Shown here: positions 35,186 to 44,114 of the stretch, piece by piece
Layout: each line of letters begins with the position of its first letter
Numbering within the stretch: the first letter of the stretch is position 1
Origin: JBKDZP01 sp047971315
GTDB taxonomy: Bacteria; Bacillota_I; Bacilli_A; RF39; UBA660
Assembly (NCBI GenBank): GCA_047971315.1
Contig: JBKDZP010000004.1
Coordinates: forward strand, 80,259-144,258
Length of the DNA: 64,000 nt
Direction of reading: 5' to 3'
Notes under the pieces: model-generated
Seen by the model: the letters and a program-made list of their open reading frames with translations, nothing else
What the model was told of the DNA's origin: nothing
The model's database searches: none
Made by a program: the position numbers and the translations under genes

Positions 35186-35692
35186 ATGAATACCAATCAT
35201 AAATTAGAATACTATCAAATTGTATATGAAGTATTAGAAAATTATGAATTTCAAAAAAGAAAAAAATATAAACATCACGGAGATATAAGTGTATATCACC
35301 ATTCACTAAAAGTTTCAAAACTAGGATTTAAAATTGCAAAAATTCTTAATTTAAACCATAAAAATATAGCAATAGCAGGATTATTACATGATTTTTATAA
35401 TAATCCATGGCAAGAAAATAAAGAAAAAAAGAAAATATTAGAAAAACATGGATTTACTCATGCATCTGAAGCATTAGAAAATTCAAAATTATATTTTCCA
35501 CACTTAATGAATAATAAGATAGAAAATAGTATAGAAAGACACATGTTTCCTCTAAATAAAATACCACCAAAATGTAGTGAAGCATGGGTAATAACATTAG
35601 CAGATAAAATAATTTCGATAGAAGACCTTTTTAAAACAAGAAATATTTCAACAGTAATAGGGTTAAAAATTAAATTTAGAAAGGAAATTTAA
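35186..35692 (+). CDS. HD-domain hydrolase
   Basis: A small HD-superfamily protein (about 168 residues). Metal ligands appear in order: YHHSLKVSKLGFKIA, then LLHDFYNNPW with the HD pair near residue 70, then THASEAL near 95 and IERHMFPL near 120. The same superfamily includes phosphohydrolases acting on nucleotides; the substrate here is unknown. I start at the ATG at 35186, six bases after GAGG. ATGs at 35183 and 35174 are also possible. A weak promoter may lie in the 68-base gap after jag (TTGACT and TAAACT). mnmE follows by one base. Confidence 0.8.
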   Translation: MNTNHKLEYYQIVYEVLENYEFQKRKKYKHHGDISVYHHSLKVSKLGFKIAKILNLNHKNIAIAGLLHDFYNNPWQENKEKKKILEKHGFTHASEALENSKLYFPHLMNNKIENSIERHMFPLNKIPPKCSEAWVITLADKIISIEDLFKTRNISTVIGLKIKFRKEI

Positions 35693-35693
35693 A

Positions 35694-37049
35694 ATGGAAG
35701 ATACAATAGTAGCAGTTTCAACAGCTCTGGGAGTTGGAGCAATATCAATAATTAGAGTTAGCGGAAAAGAATCAATTAAAATTGTAAATAAAATTTTTAA
35801 AGGTGATGATTTAGAAAAGAAAAGCACTCATACCATCAATTATGGTTATATTGTAGAAAATAATGAAAAAATTGATGAAGTTTTAGTAATGTTAATGAAA
35901 GAACCAAGAACATATACAAAAGAAAATATTGTAGAAATTAACTGTCATGGTGGAATTGCAACAACAAATAAAGTATTAGAAATATTATTAAAAAAAGGAT
36001 GTAGGCTTGCAAATCCTGGTGAATTTACTAAAAGAGCTTTTTTAAATGGAAGAATTGATTTACAACATGCAGAAGGAATAATGGACTTAATTGAATCTAA
36101 AACAGAATTATCTAGAAAACAATCAATTTTAGCAGTATCTGGAAACGTTTCAAAATTAATTAAAGAACTTAGACAAGAAATAATTGAAATTTTAGCAAAT
36201 ATAGAAGTTAATATAGATTTTCCCGAATACGAAGATATTGAAGAAATGACCTTAAATCATATTATAATTAAAATGCATAATATAAAACAACAAATAGAAA
36301 AAATAATAAAAGAAAGTAAAAATGGAAAGATTATAAAAGAAGGAATTAATGTTGCAATAATAGGTAAGCCAAATGTAGGTAAGAGTAGTTTACTTAATGA
36401 ACTATTAGAAGAAGAAAAAGCAATAGTAACAAATATAGAAGGAACAACAAGAGATACAGTTGAAGGTCAAATTAATTTAGATGGTATTATGTTGAATATA
36501 ATAGATACTGCAGGTATTAGAGAAACTAGTGATATAGTTGAAAAAATAGGTGTAGATAAAAGTTTAAAATTAATAAGTACAGCGGATCTAATATTATTTA
36601 TGATAAATAATAATGAAAAATTAACAACTGAAGAAAAAATATTATTTGAAAAAATAAAAGACAAGAATAATATAGTAATAGTTAATAAAACAGATTTATT
36701 AAGTGAATTAAACGTAAATGATATAAAAATAGAAAATTTGATATATATGAGTACATTAAATAAAACAGGAATAGAAGAATTAAAAAATAAAATAAAGGAA
36801 ATTTTTAATCTAGAACAAATAGTAACAAATGAACTAACTTATTTGACAAATGCTAGAAGTATTGGAATACTAGAAGAAATATTAACAAGTATAGATCAAA
36901 TAGAAAATGGAATAAAAAATGAATTTCCAATCGATATATTAGAAATAGATTTAAAAAATATTTGGGAAAAACTTGGTGAAATAATAGGTATAAGTTATAA
37001 AGAAGAGTTAATAGACCAATTATTTAGTCAATTTTGTTTAGGAAAGTAG
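35694..37049 (+). CDS. mnmE: tRNA uridine-5-carboxymethylaminomethyl GTPase MnmE
   Basis: With MnmG, modifies the wobble uridine of several tRNAs. The N-terminal folate-binding domain (1-118) contains the VGAISIIRVSG opening. The G domain has G1 GKPNVGKSS near 222, the TTRDT block near 248 and DTAG near 269. The invariant C-terminal FCLGK with the modification-related Cys closes the protein, followed by a TAG stop. Length 451 is standard. mnmG follows after a 91-base gap. Confidence 0.97.
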   Translation: MEDTIVAVSTALGVGAISIIRVSGKESIKIVNKIFKGDDLEKKSTHTINYGYIVENNEKIDEVLVMLMKEPRTYTKENIVEINCHGGIATTNKVLEILLKKGCRLANPGEFTKRAFLNGRIDLQHAEGIMDLIESKTELSRKQSILAVSGNVSKLIKELRQEIIEILANIEVNIDFPEYEDIEEMTLNHIIIKMHNIKQQIEKIIKESKNGKIIKEGINVAIIGKPNVGKSSLLNELLEEEKAIVTNIEGTTRDTVEGQINLDGIMLNIIDTAGIRETSDIVEKIGVDKSLKLISTADLILFMINNNEKLTTEEKILFEKIKDKNNIVIVNKTDLLSELNVNDIKIENLIYMSTLNKTGIEELKNKIKEIFNLEQIVTNELTYLTNARSIGILEEILTSIDQIENGIKNEFPIDILEIDLKNIWEKLGEIIGISYKEELIDQLFSQFCLGK

Positions 37050-37140
37050 AAGTTTATCAAAATAAAGTTCTTTTATAAATTATATATTTATTGTTAATTA
37101 AAAACATAGTATAATATGTTAAGAAAAAAGGACGTGAAAT

Positions 37141-39015
37141 ATGAAATATGAAATAATTGTTGTAGGTGGAGGACATGCAGGATGTGAAGCAGCTTTAGCA
37201 TCAGCCAGACTAGGACATAAGACATTATTAATTACTGGAAATATTAAAAATATAGCAGATATGCCATGTAATCCATCAATTGGAGGAAGTGCAAAAGGAA
37301 TAGTAGTAAGAGAAATTGATGCATTAGGCGGAGAAATGGGAATTAATGCTGATAAAACTCAAATACAAATAAAAATGCTTAATTATAAAAAGGGACCAGC
37401 AATACAAGCACTAAGAGCACAGGCAGATAAAATAACTTATCCACAGGAAATGTTAAAAGTTTTGAAAAATACTAATAATTTAGAAATAAAAGAAGCAATT
37501 GTAGAAAATTTAATTGTGGAAAACTCTAAAGTTTTGGGGATAACTACCGAAAATGAAGAAAATATTTACTCTAATTCTGTTATTCTTACAACTGGAACAT
37601 ATTTAAAATCAGATATTTTAGTAGGTGATACAAGAAGAAGAGAAGGACCTCATGGTGAATTACCAAGTAACTATTTAAGTGAAAATTTAGCTAAATTAGG
37701 ATTTGAAATAAAAAGATTAAAAACAGGAACACCACAAAGAATAAAAGCTTCAACAATTGATTTTAGTAAAACTAAACTTGAACCAGGTGACCAAATTTAC
37801 CATACCTTTAGTTTTGATAATATACCAAATTATAAAATAGAAGATCAATTACCTTGTCACTTAATTTATACTACCTCATTAACACATCAAATTATAAAAG
37901 AAAATTTAAATAAATCAAGTATGTATGGTGGACTAACAGATATAAAAGGAATAGGTCCAAGATATTGTCCTTCAATTGAAGATAAAGTAGTTAGATTTCA
38001 AGATAAAGAAAGACATCAACTTTTTTTAGAACCGGAAAGTAGATATCATGATGACATATATATACAAGGATTTTCAACAAGTATGCCATATGATGTCCAA
38101 GATCAAATGGTTCATAGTTTACCAGGTTTAGAAAATGCTCAAATACTAAAATATGCTTATGCTATTGAATATGATTCAATTTATCCAACTCAATTAAAAC
38201 AAACATTAGAAACAAAAATAATAGAAAATTTGTACACTGCTGGACAAATTAATGGAACAAGTGGGTATGAAGAAGCAGCATGTCAAGGGCTGATTGCAGG
38301 TATAAATGCTTCTTTAAAATTAAAAGGAAAAGAACCATTAATTTTAAAAAGAAACGAAGCATATATAGGAGTATTAATAGATGATTTAGTAACAAAAGGT
38401 ATCAGAGATCCATATCGTTTATTAACTTCAAGAGCTGAATACCGTTTATTATTAAGACATGATAATGCAGATTTAAGATTAAGAGAATATGGATATAAAG
38501 TGGGTTTAATCAATGAAGAAAAATATAATAAGATGATTAATAAAAAAGAGAAAATAAATGATTTAACAAATATATTATTACAAAATAAAATAACTCCTAC
38601 AAAAGAAATAAATGAATTATTAGTAATGAATAATCTAACACCAATAAAAGATGGAATTAATTTATATAATCTATTAAAAAGACCAGAAATAAATTTGGAT
38701 TTCATAAATAATTTTATAAAGATAGAATATTCAAAAGAAGTAATAGAACAAGTTGAAATAAACATTAAATATGAAGGATACATAGAAAAAGCAAATAAAG
38801 AAGCAGAAAAAATGATTAAATTAGAAACAAAACAAATTCCAAAAAGTATTGACTATGATAAAATAAAAAATATAGCTTCAGAAGCAAGACAAAAATTAAA
38901 AGAAGTAAATCCAACCTCAATTGGTCAAGCAATAAGAATTAGTGGAGTAAATCCTGCAGATATTTCGATTTTGATGGTTTATTTAAAAAAGGAGTATCCA
39001 AATGAATCAAATTAA
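37141..39015 (+). CDS. mnmG: tRNA uridine-5-carboxymethylaminomethyl enzyme MnmG
   Basis: FAD-dependent partner of MnmE in wobble-uridine modification. The Rossmann motif VGGGHAGCEAALASARLG is at 8-25, the GPRYCPSIEDK block near 275, the GTSGYEEAACQGLIAGINA FAD region near 365-384, and the C-terminal helical domain ends with VNPADISILMVYL. Length 624 is standard. It overlaps rsmG by 14 bases. Confidence 0.97.
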   Translation: MKYEIIVVGGGHAGCEAALASARLGHKTLLITGNIKNIADMPCNPSIGGSAKGIVVREIDALGGEMGINADKTQIQIKMLNYKKGPAIQALRAQADKITYPQEMLKVLKNTNNLEIKEAIVENLIVENSKVLGITTENEENIYSNSVILTTGTYLKSDILVGDTRRREGPHGELPSNYLSENLAKLGFEIKRLKTGTPQRIKASTIDFSKTKLEPGDQIYHTFSFDNIPNYKIEDQLPCHLIYTTSLTHQIIKENLNKSSMYGGLTDIKGIGPRYCPSIEDKVVRFQDKERHQLFLEPESRYHDDIYIQGFSTSMPYDVQDQMVHSLPGLENAQILKYAYAIEYDSIYPTQLKQTLETKIIENLYTAGQINGTSGYEEAACQGLIAGINASLKLKGKEPLILKRNEAYIGVLIDDLVTKGIRDPYRLLTSRAEYRLLLRHDNADLRLREYGYKVGLINEEKYNKMINKKEKINDLTNILLQNKITPTKEINELLVMNNLTPIKDGINLYNLLKRPEINLDFINNFIKIEYSKEVIEQVEINIKYEGYIEKANKEAEKMIKLETKQIPKSIDYDKIKNIASEARQKLKEVNPTSIGQAIRISGVNPADISILMVYLKKEYPNESN

Positions 39016-39703
39016 ATTTATAGAAGAACTTGAAAAAATAGGAATTAATTTAAATGAAATTCAACTTGAACAACTAAATCAATACTATGAATTGTTAATA
39101 GAATATAATAAAGTAATGAATCTAACGGGGATTACAGAAAAAGAGCAAGTATATCTAAAACATTTTTATGATAGCTTAACAATTATTAAAGTAATAAATT
39201 TAAAAAAAATAAATAGTTTATGTGACATTGGAACAGGAGCAGGTTTTCCTGGTCTTGTAATTAAAATAGTTTTTCCTAATATTAAAATAACATTATTAGA
39301 TTCATTAAATAAAAGAATTGAATTTTTAAATCAAGTAATAAAAGAATTAAAACTTGAAAATATTAAAACAATTCATACTAGAGCAGAAGAATACTCTATA
39401 AAAAATCGAAATAAATTTGATATTACAACTGCAAGAGCTGTTGCTCATTTATCAATTCTTCTTGAATATGCAATACCAATGACAAAAATAAATGGTTATT
39501 TTATAGCCCTAAAAGGAAATGTAAAAGAAGAAATAAAAGAAATTGAAAATGCCATTAAAGAATTAAAATTAGAACTTGAAAAAATAGTTGAACTAAACTT
39601 ACCAGTAGAAGAGAGTAATAGAACTATTATATCTTTTAAAAAATTAAAAGATATAAAAAAATATCCAAGAAAAAATAGTGAGATAAAAAGACAACGATTA
39701 TAA
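39002..39703 (+). CDS. rsmG: 16S rRNA (guanine527-N7)-methyltransferase RsmG
   Basis: Methylates G527 in the 530 loop of 16S rRNA. Motif I DIGTGAGFPGLVIKI is near residues 75-89, TLLDSLNKRIEFL near 97, and TARAVAHLSILLEY near 145. Length 233 is normal. The mnmE-mnmG-rsmG order before parB/noc is classic for Firmicutes. A terminator follows. Confidence 0.96.
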   Translation: MNQIKFIEELEKIGINLNEIQLEQLNQYYELLIEYNKVMNLTGITEKEQVYLKHFYDSLTIIKVINLKKINSLCDIGTGAGFPGLVIKIVFPNIKITLLDSLNKRIEFLNQVIKELKLENIKTIHTRAEEYSIKNRNKFDITTARAVAHLSILLEYAIPMTKINGYFIALKGNVKEEIKEIENAIKELKLELEKIVELNLPVEESNRTIISFKKLKDIKKYPRKNSEIKRQRL

Positions 39704-39728
39704 AACCATTAAATAAATGGTTTTTTTT
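39702..39728 (+). terminator. Terminator after rsmG
   Basis: AAAACCATT/AATGGTTTT 9-bp stem (39702-39710 with 39716-39724) and a T run. Confidence 0.85.
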
Positions 39729-39730
39729 AA

Positions 39731-39770
39731 AATATTTCCCAAAATATATTGTAATATTTCCCAAAATATA
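39731..39770. promoter_or_regulatory. Two 18-base direct repeats over the parB promoter (putative operator)
   Basis: AATATTTCCCAAAATATA occurs twice, at 39731-39748 and 39753-39770, start to start 22 bases (about two helical turns). Each copy is an imperfect inverted repeat (ATATTT-CCC-AAAATAT). The second lies across the -35/-10 spacer, so a bound protein should block RNA polymerase. The ATTTCCC part equals half of the known Noc site ATTTCCCGGGAAAT; the significance is uncertain. Confidence 0.65.
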
Positions 39771-39777
39771 GTATTAT
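39749..39777 (+). promoter_or_regulatory. Predicted parB promoter
   Basis: -35 TTGTAA (39749-39754), 17-base spacer, -10 TATTAT (39772-39777), 30 bases before the parB ATG. Confidence 0.65.
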
Positions 39778-39807
39778 TAATTATAAGAATAGAAATGGGG
39801 AAAAAAA

Positions 39808-41775
39808 ATGGAAATGGAAAAAGAAGTAAAAATCTTGAATTTAGATGATATTTTACCAAATAGATTTCAACCAAGAATTAGATTTAATGAAGAAAATATA
39901 ATGGAACTTGCTGAATCAATAAAAGAACACGGAGTAATTCAACCTATAGTTGTAAGAAAAATAAGTGATAAATATGAAATAATTGCTGGAGAAAGAAGAT
40001 ATAAAGCTAGTGTATTAGCTGGTAAAACTACTGTACCAGCTATAATAACTAATTTAGATGATCGAGATAGTGCTGAAATAGCATTAATTGAAAATGTTCA
40101 AAGAGAAGATTTAACCCCAATTGAAGAAGCTATATCTTATAAAAAAATACTAGATATGGGGTATTTAAATCAATCTTCTTTAGCAATAAAATTAGGTAAA
40201 ACTCAGTCAACAATAGCAAATAAGCTTAGACTATTAAATTTGGGTGATGATATACAAGAAGCTTTATTAGAAGGTAAGATTTCAGAAAGACATGCACGTT
40301 CTTTATTGAAATTAGATGAGGAAAAACAAAAAAATATGCTAAACAGAATAATTACAGAAAGACTAACAGTTAGAAAAACAGATGAAGAAATAAATAGACT
40401 TTTACAAGAAGCAGGAGAAGATGCAGAAATATTAAATTTTGATGAGGATAAAGAAGAAATCAACAATTTTAATCTTCCAGCAAATCCTATAATAGAAGAT
40501 ACTAATAATTTACAAGAAGATCAAGAATTTAAGCCTAGTTTTATAAATATGAATGATGTAGAATTCTCTATAAAACCAGCTGTAATTGAAGAAGAATCAA
40601 AACAAAATACATTAATACACCCAGAACAAACACCAAATTTTATAAATATACCTCAGGCAGAAATTTTGGAAAATAATGTAAATCAGCCAATCAATGAGTT
40701 TAAAATAGAGGAATTAAGTCCACAATTTTCAAAAACAAATGAGTATATTGATAATGATTTCAAATCAAACATGTCTACTGAACAAATTAATCCTGGATTT
40801 ATGGATATAAATAAAATAGAAAATGATGCAAAAGATATTTTTCAACCAGTGAAAGAAATTAATAATATTGATGAATTATTAGTACCAACTTTGCACCCAG
40901 AGTTAAATTTAGAACCATCTACAAACGTTGATGAAATAAAAGAAGAGATAAAAGAAGAACCAGTTCAAACAGGTGGGAAATTCTTTAATATGTTTAATTT
41001 CAATAGAGAAGAAGATACTAATCCAAATTACGTAAATGATTTTGAGAGTAAAGAAGTAAATATGGATTTCAATGAAATATCACCACAAATTCCAAATGTA
41101 TTTGATTTTAAACCAGCACCTATCGAACCAGCAGTTGAGGTGGTAGAAAAAACAAATCCTGTAGTAACTGAAATAGAACAAAAAGAATTAGTTGAAGAAT
41201 CAATTCAAAATGAAGAACAAAATAAATCATTATCAAATGATATAAATTCAACAATATTCCCAAGTTTTCAAAATAATGTATTTGAAACACAAATAACACA
41301 AGACTTAAATAATATTGAAATGCCAGAAGTTGAAGAAAAACAAGTAGAAGAAGAACCTTTTCAACCTCAAACTAGTTCATTAACATTAAATGATGAAGCT
41401 GAGTTTACAAATTTTCAACCATTTGGTGGTCAAGTACAATCAGTTGAAGAACCACAAACAACAATAAATCCACCAGTTGTTGAGCAATCAAATATATTTA
41501 ATCAAAATACAAATCCGTTTGCTTTTATAGATGAAAAAATTAATTCGAATTACGATGATGTAAAATATGAAAATAAAACCGATTTATTTATACAACCAGT
41601 TATAAATGAAAATCAAGAAGTACAAGGAAAAGCTGCAATTAGTGACCTTAAATTAGCAATCAATACAATAAGAGATTGTGCAAAAACTTTAGAAAAATAT
41701 GGTTTCAATGTAGATACAGAAGAACTTGATTTTGAAAATTCATACAAAGTAACATTTATAATTGATAAAAAATAG
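39808..41775 (+). CDS. parB: ParB/Spo0J-family partition protein with very long disordered tail
   Basis: CTP-dependent clamp protein that loads at parS and organises origin segregation. The N-domain has GERRYKA (61-67) and ENVQREDLTPIEEA (95-108), the CTP-binding motifs. A helix-turn-helix (about 122-143) and central helices run to about 205. Normal ParB is near 280 residues; this one has 655. Residues about 210-600 are acidic, Asn/Gln/Pro/Glu-rich and low in hydrophobics, with recurring short motifs such as PSFINMND, PNFINIPQ, PGFMDINK and FPSFQNNV. The last 50 residues (AAISDLKLAINTIRDCAKTL onward) look folded and may be the dimerisation end. No parA lies beside it. The position after rsmG is that of noc in Bacillus, but the parS sites found here are Spo0J-type. 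It ends in TAG. Confidence 0.9.
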   Translation: MEMEKEVKILNLDDILPNRFQPRIRFNEENIMELAESIKEHGVIQPIVVRKISDKYEIIAGERRYKASVLAGKTTVPAIITNLDDRDSAEIALIENVQREDLTPIEEAISYKKILDMGYLNQSSLAIKLGKTQSTIANKLRLLNLGDDIQEALLEGKISERHARSLLKLDEEKQKNMLNRIITERLTVRKTDEEINRLLQEAGEDAEILNFDEDKEEINNFNLPANPIIEDTNNLQEDQEFKPSFINMNDVEFSIKPAVIEEESKQNTLIHPEQTPNFINIPQAEILENNVNQPINEFKIEELSPQFSKTNEYIDNDFKSNMSTEQINPGFMDINKIENDAKDIFQPVKEINNIDELLVPTLHPELNLEPSTNVDEIKEEIKEEPVQTGGKFFNMFNFNREEDTNPNYVNDFESKEVNMDFNEISPQIPNVFDFKPAPIEPAVEVVEKTNPVVTEIEQKELVEESIQNEEQNKSLSNDINSTIFPSFQNNVFETQITQDLNNIEMPEVEEKQVEEEPFQPQTSSLTLNDEAEFTNFQPFGGQVQSVEEPQTTINPPVVEQSNIFNQNTNPFAFIDEKINSNYDDVKYENKTDLFIQPVINENQEVQGKAAISDLKLAINTIRDCAKTLEKYGFNVDTEELDFENSYKVTFIIDKK

Positions 41776-41794
41776 AGTTTAAAACTCTTTTTTT
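41774..41794 (+). terminator. Terminator of parB
   Basis: AGAGT/ACTCT 5-bp stem, 5-base loop and T6 tail, overlapping the parB stop. Confidence 0.6.
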
Positions 41795-41799
41795 GTTAA

Positions 41800-42063
41800 T
41801 TTAAAATTAACTCAAAAGCCAAGTGGTGATCAACCAAAAGCAATTGAAAAACTTGTTAAAGGAATAAAAAATAATGAGAAGTATCAAACATTACTTGGAG
41901 CAACAGGAACAGGTAAAACTTTTACAATTGCCAATGTAATAGAACAAATAAATAAACTGACTTTAGTAATAGCCCACAATAAAACACTAGCTGGACAATT
42001 ATACTCTGAGCTAAAAGAGATATTTCCTTAAAATAGAGTAGAATATTTTGTTTCATATTATGA
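41800..42063 (+). pseudogene. uvrB: Displaced 5' fragment of uvrB
   Basis: About 245 bases (41819-42063) match the 5' part of intact uvrB at 46529-46773 with roughly 11 mismatches by eye; the upstream start region is also similar but damaged. Translation gives SGDQPKAIEKLVKGIKNN, then GATGTGKTFTIANVIEQ and AHNKTLAGQLYSELKEIFP, then a TAA where uvrB has a Glu codon. The match stops abruptly after TTTCATATTATGA. It lies 25 bases after parB, suggesting that parB-uvrB was the original order. Confidence 0.92.
42030..42063 (+). repeat. Left copy of a 34-base identical core (candidate att)
   Basis: 34 bases identical to 46740-46773, ending at the point where the two uvrB copies diverge. It is a candidate recombination core. 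Confidence 0.55.
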
Positions 42064-42174
42064 GAAACGCAAAAATTACTTATTTTATGGTGTTATTTAG
42101 TGTTACTTAATCCACCGTTTTTGACATAAAAAAACATAATAACACTAAACAAACAAAATATTTCTGTGACTTTT

Positions 42175-42194
42175 ATTCGTGTAAATTCGTGTAA
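42175..42194 (+). repeat. Two tandem ATTCGTGTAA sites, left end
   Basis: ATTCGTGTAA occurs back to back at 42175-42184 and 42185-42194. The same 10-mer recurs at the right end (46384-46393 with one mismatch; inverted at 46425-46434 and 46446-46455). The layout resembles arm-type sites of a tyrosine integrase. Confidence 0.7.
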
Positions 42195-42243
42195 TGAAAA
42201 ATAATAAATTGTTAATATAAATAGATAGAAAGGAAATTAAATT

Positions 42244-42453
42244 ATGGCAATAGAATGTTATGTGGACGAACTTGAATGTTTAGAAGTTATGATTGAGGCA
42301 ATGATAAATAAAAGGAAACTGCCGATCAAATATATAAATATAATTCTTAAATTTTCAAAATTGGATTTCTTCAAATCTTTAGACAATGAGGAAGGAATAG
42401 AAGCAGAGTATATTAAATATTTTGGATCTAATTCTATGGCAATAAAAATGTAG
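42244..42453 (+). CDS. Hypothetical protein, 69 residues, element-borne
   Basis: A small acidic protein starting MAIECYVDELECLEVMIEAM with an AAAGGAA ribosome site 8 bases upstream. It has no membrane segment, signal or motif that I recognise. It lies at the left end of the element, just before an integrase relic in the same direction. It could be an intact small accessory gene or the remnant of a longer one. Confidence 0.45.
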   Translation: MAIECYVDELECLEVMIEAMINKRKLPIKYINIILKFSKLDFFKSLDNEEGIEAEYIKYFGSNSMAIKM

Positions 42454-42489
42454 CCAACGCTTAAAAGGTTAAAAGAATAAGCTAATTCC

Positions 42490-42747
42490 ACTTATGAAGA
42501 ATTAAGTAAAATAACATGGGAAGATTTTGATTTAAAAAAACAAACTATATTAATTAAAAGTATTCTAGGACATAAGTCCACAAATTTAATTGAAGATATT
42601 TATAGATAATTTAAATATAAGAAAGATATTGGGTGAATTAATATTTTTAAAACCAAAGATAAATCTAAAATTGAATTAGACCGATATGAATTGGGATATA
42701 TACTAAAAGGACTTATGGAATTGAGAAATCAGCTAATAAAAAAATAA
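42490..42747 (+). pseudogene. Tyrosine recombinase relic, internally deleted
   Basis: One frame reads YEELSKITWEDFDLKKQTIL then IKSILGHKSTNLIEDIYR, a stop, and a tail ending LDRYELGYILKGLMELRNQL. The first part resembles the start of a phage-integrase catalytic domain and the second its LGH...Y end. The middle with the HxxR motif is missing. In-frame TAA (42607) and TGA interrupt it. The C-terminal piece after the stops may come from a different small protein. Confidence 0.55.
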
Positions 42748-42831
42748 CGAGGATTGTGAGTATCTCAATCCATTAATCATAAAAATAACTAGTGAATATA
42801 AAAAATTAAATAATTAAAATACATATGAGAA

Positions 42832-43632
42832 TTGATTACAATTGGTGGAGAACCATTTTTACGAAAAGATATAAAAAAAGTAATAGAAACAATATATAAT
42901 TGTTTACCAAAACTAAATTGCATTTTTCTTAATACTAATGGTACTATACTTAATAAAGTGGTAGATATTTGTAACTATTGTTGTGAGTTAGTTCCTGATG
43001 TAATTTTGAGTATTTCGTTAGAGGGTACTAAAGATATTAACAAAATAATTATAGGCATAGATACCTATGAAAAAGTTATAAACTTAGTAAAACTAATTTT
43101 AAAAGAAGCATCAAAGGTATTTGTATGTTTATCAATGACATTAACAAACGATAATTGTGATTTAGAAAACTTAAATCATATAAAAGATTTATCTGAAAAA
43201 TTAAACTGTGGTTATAGTTTTAGATTCGCTGATAATTCTGATGAATTTTATAAGAATAGTGAGATTAATTTAGAAGTTATAGATAATAAAAGGAAAATAG
43301 TTTATGATTTTATAAAAGAAAATGCCATGGATAATGAGTTCTTAAAAGTTTTAAAAGTGTATATTGATACTGCAAAGATCCCAATACTATTTGATAAAAA
43401 TAATAATAATTTATGTTTAGCAGGAAAAGAATTTGCATTTATAAAAACCAATGGAGAAATCACCCCATGTTTATACAGCTCTAGGATATTAGGTTCATTA
43501 GAAAAAGAATTTAATTATAAAAATTTAAAATTAGGCAAATATGAAAAATGTCCATGATGTACGGATTGTACGATTTATCCGATAATTGAATTTAGGAAAA
43601 GAGGTATAGCTAATGATTGTAAAAAAGATTAA
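42832..43632 (+). pseudogene. Radical SAM/SPASM-like protein, N-terminus lost and stop near C-terminus
   Basis: The visible part starts at ITIGGEPFLRKDIKKVIETI, the GGEP motif that follows the CxxxCxxC cluster in radical SAM proteins. The cluster itself is gone and an in-frame TGA lies just upstream. SISLEGTKDINKIIIGIDTY is the usual barrel motif. The Cys-rich end (NLCLAGKEF, ITPCLYSS, KYEKCP) fits an auxiliary-cluster SPASM-type domain. It is broken by TGA at 43555-43557, where CP-stop-CTDC suggests a former Trp, and the frame stays open to 43632. Probably a dead peptide- or sugar-modifying enzyme. Confidence 0.75.
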
Positions 43633-44077
43633 AGATAAAATAGTCAATACTAAAACTCTAATAGATGTAATTCAGGAAAAATCAAATAAAAAAGTTATAT
43701 TGACTAATGAATGCTTTGACATTATTTATAATGGACATGTTAATTATTTAGAAAAAGGAGATATTTTAATTGTAGGATTAAATAGTGATTCATCTATTAA
43801 AAAATTAAAAGGAGAGAATAGACCAATATTACCAGAAGCTTGTAGAATGGCACTGTTAGCTGCCTTAGAGAGTGTAGATTATGTTATTGTTTTTGATGAT
43901 GATACACCATTTGAATTAATAAATACAATAAGACCAGACATTTATATAAAAGGTGGAGATTATAACCTTGATAATATGTTGGAAAATAATATTGGTTTCA
44001 AAAAAATAAGTGTTTACTGCAAAGATGCAAAAATAATTCAATTTGAAGATAGTATTTCAACTACTCAAATTGTATAG
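43613..44077 (+). CDS. Cytidylyltransferase-like nucleotidyltransferase (RfaE-C/TagD type), perhaps inactive
   Basis: Resembles the adenylyl/cytidylyltransferases that activate heptose-1-phosphate or glycerol-3-phosphate: ILTNECFDIIYNGHVNYLEKGDILIVGLNSDSSIKKLKGE, then RPILPEACRMALLAALESVDYVIVFDDDTP and IRPDIYIKGGDY. The HxGH nucleotide-binding motif reads YNGH, and about five residues are missing just after it, so activity is doubtful. No stop interrupts the 154 codons. The gene overlaps the read-through end of the radical SAM relic, suggesting one former operon. Confidence 0.7.
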   Translation: MIVKKIKDKIVNTKTLIDVIQEKSNKKVILTNECFDIIYNGHVNYLEKGDILIVGLNSDSSIKKLKGENRPILPEACRMALLAALESVDYVIVFDDDTPFELINTIRPDIYIKGGDYNLDNMLENNIGFKKISVYCKDAKIIQFEDSISTTQIV

Positions 44078-44114
44078 AAAATTATAAACTGTGGGTAATA
44101 ATAAGGAGGTAAAA

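Noticed and set aside
43555..43557. General reassignment of UGA to Trp
   Set aside because: lgt, whiA and the small gene at 7955 end in TGA at natural ends, intact genes use TGG for Trp, and the neighbouring relics also contain TAA.
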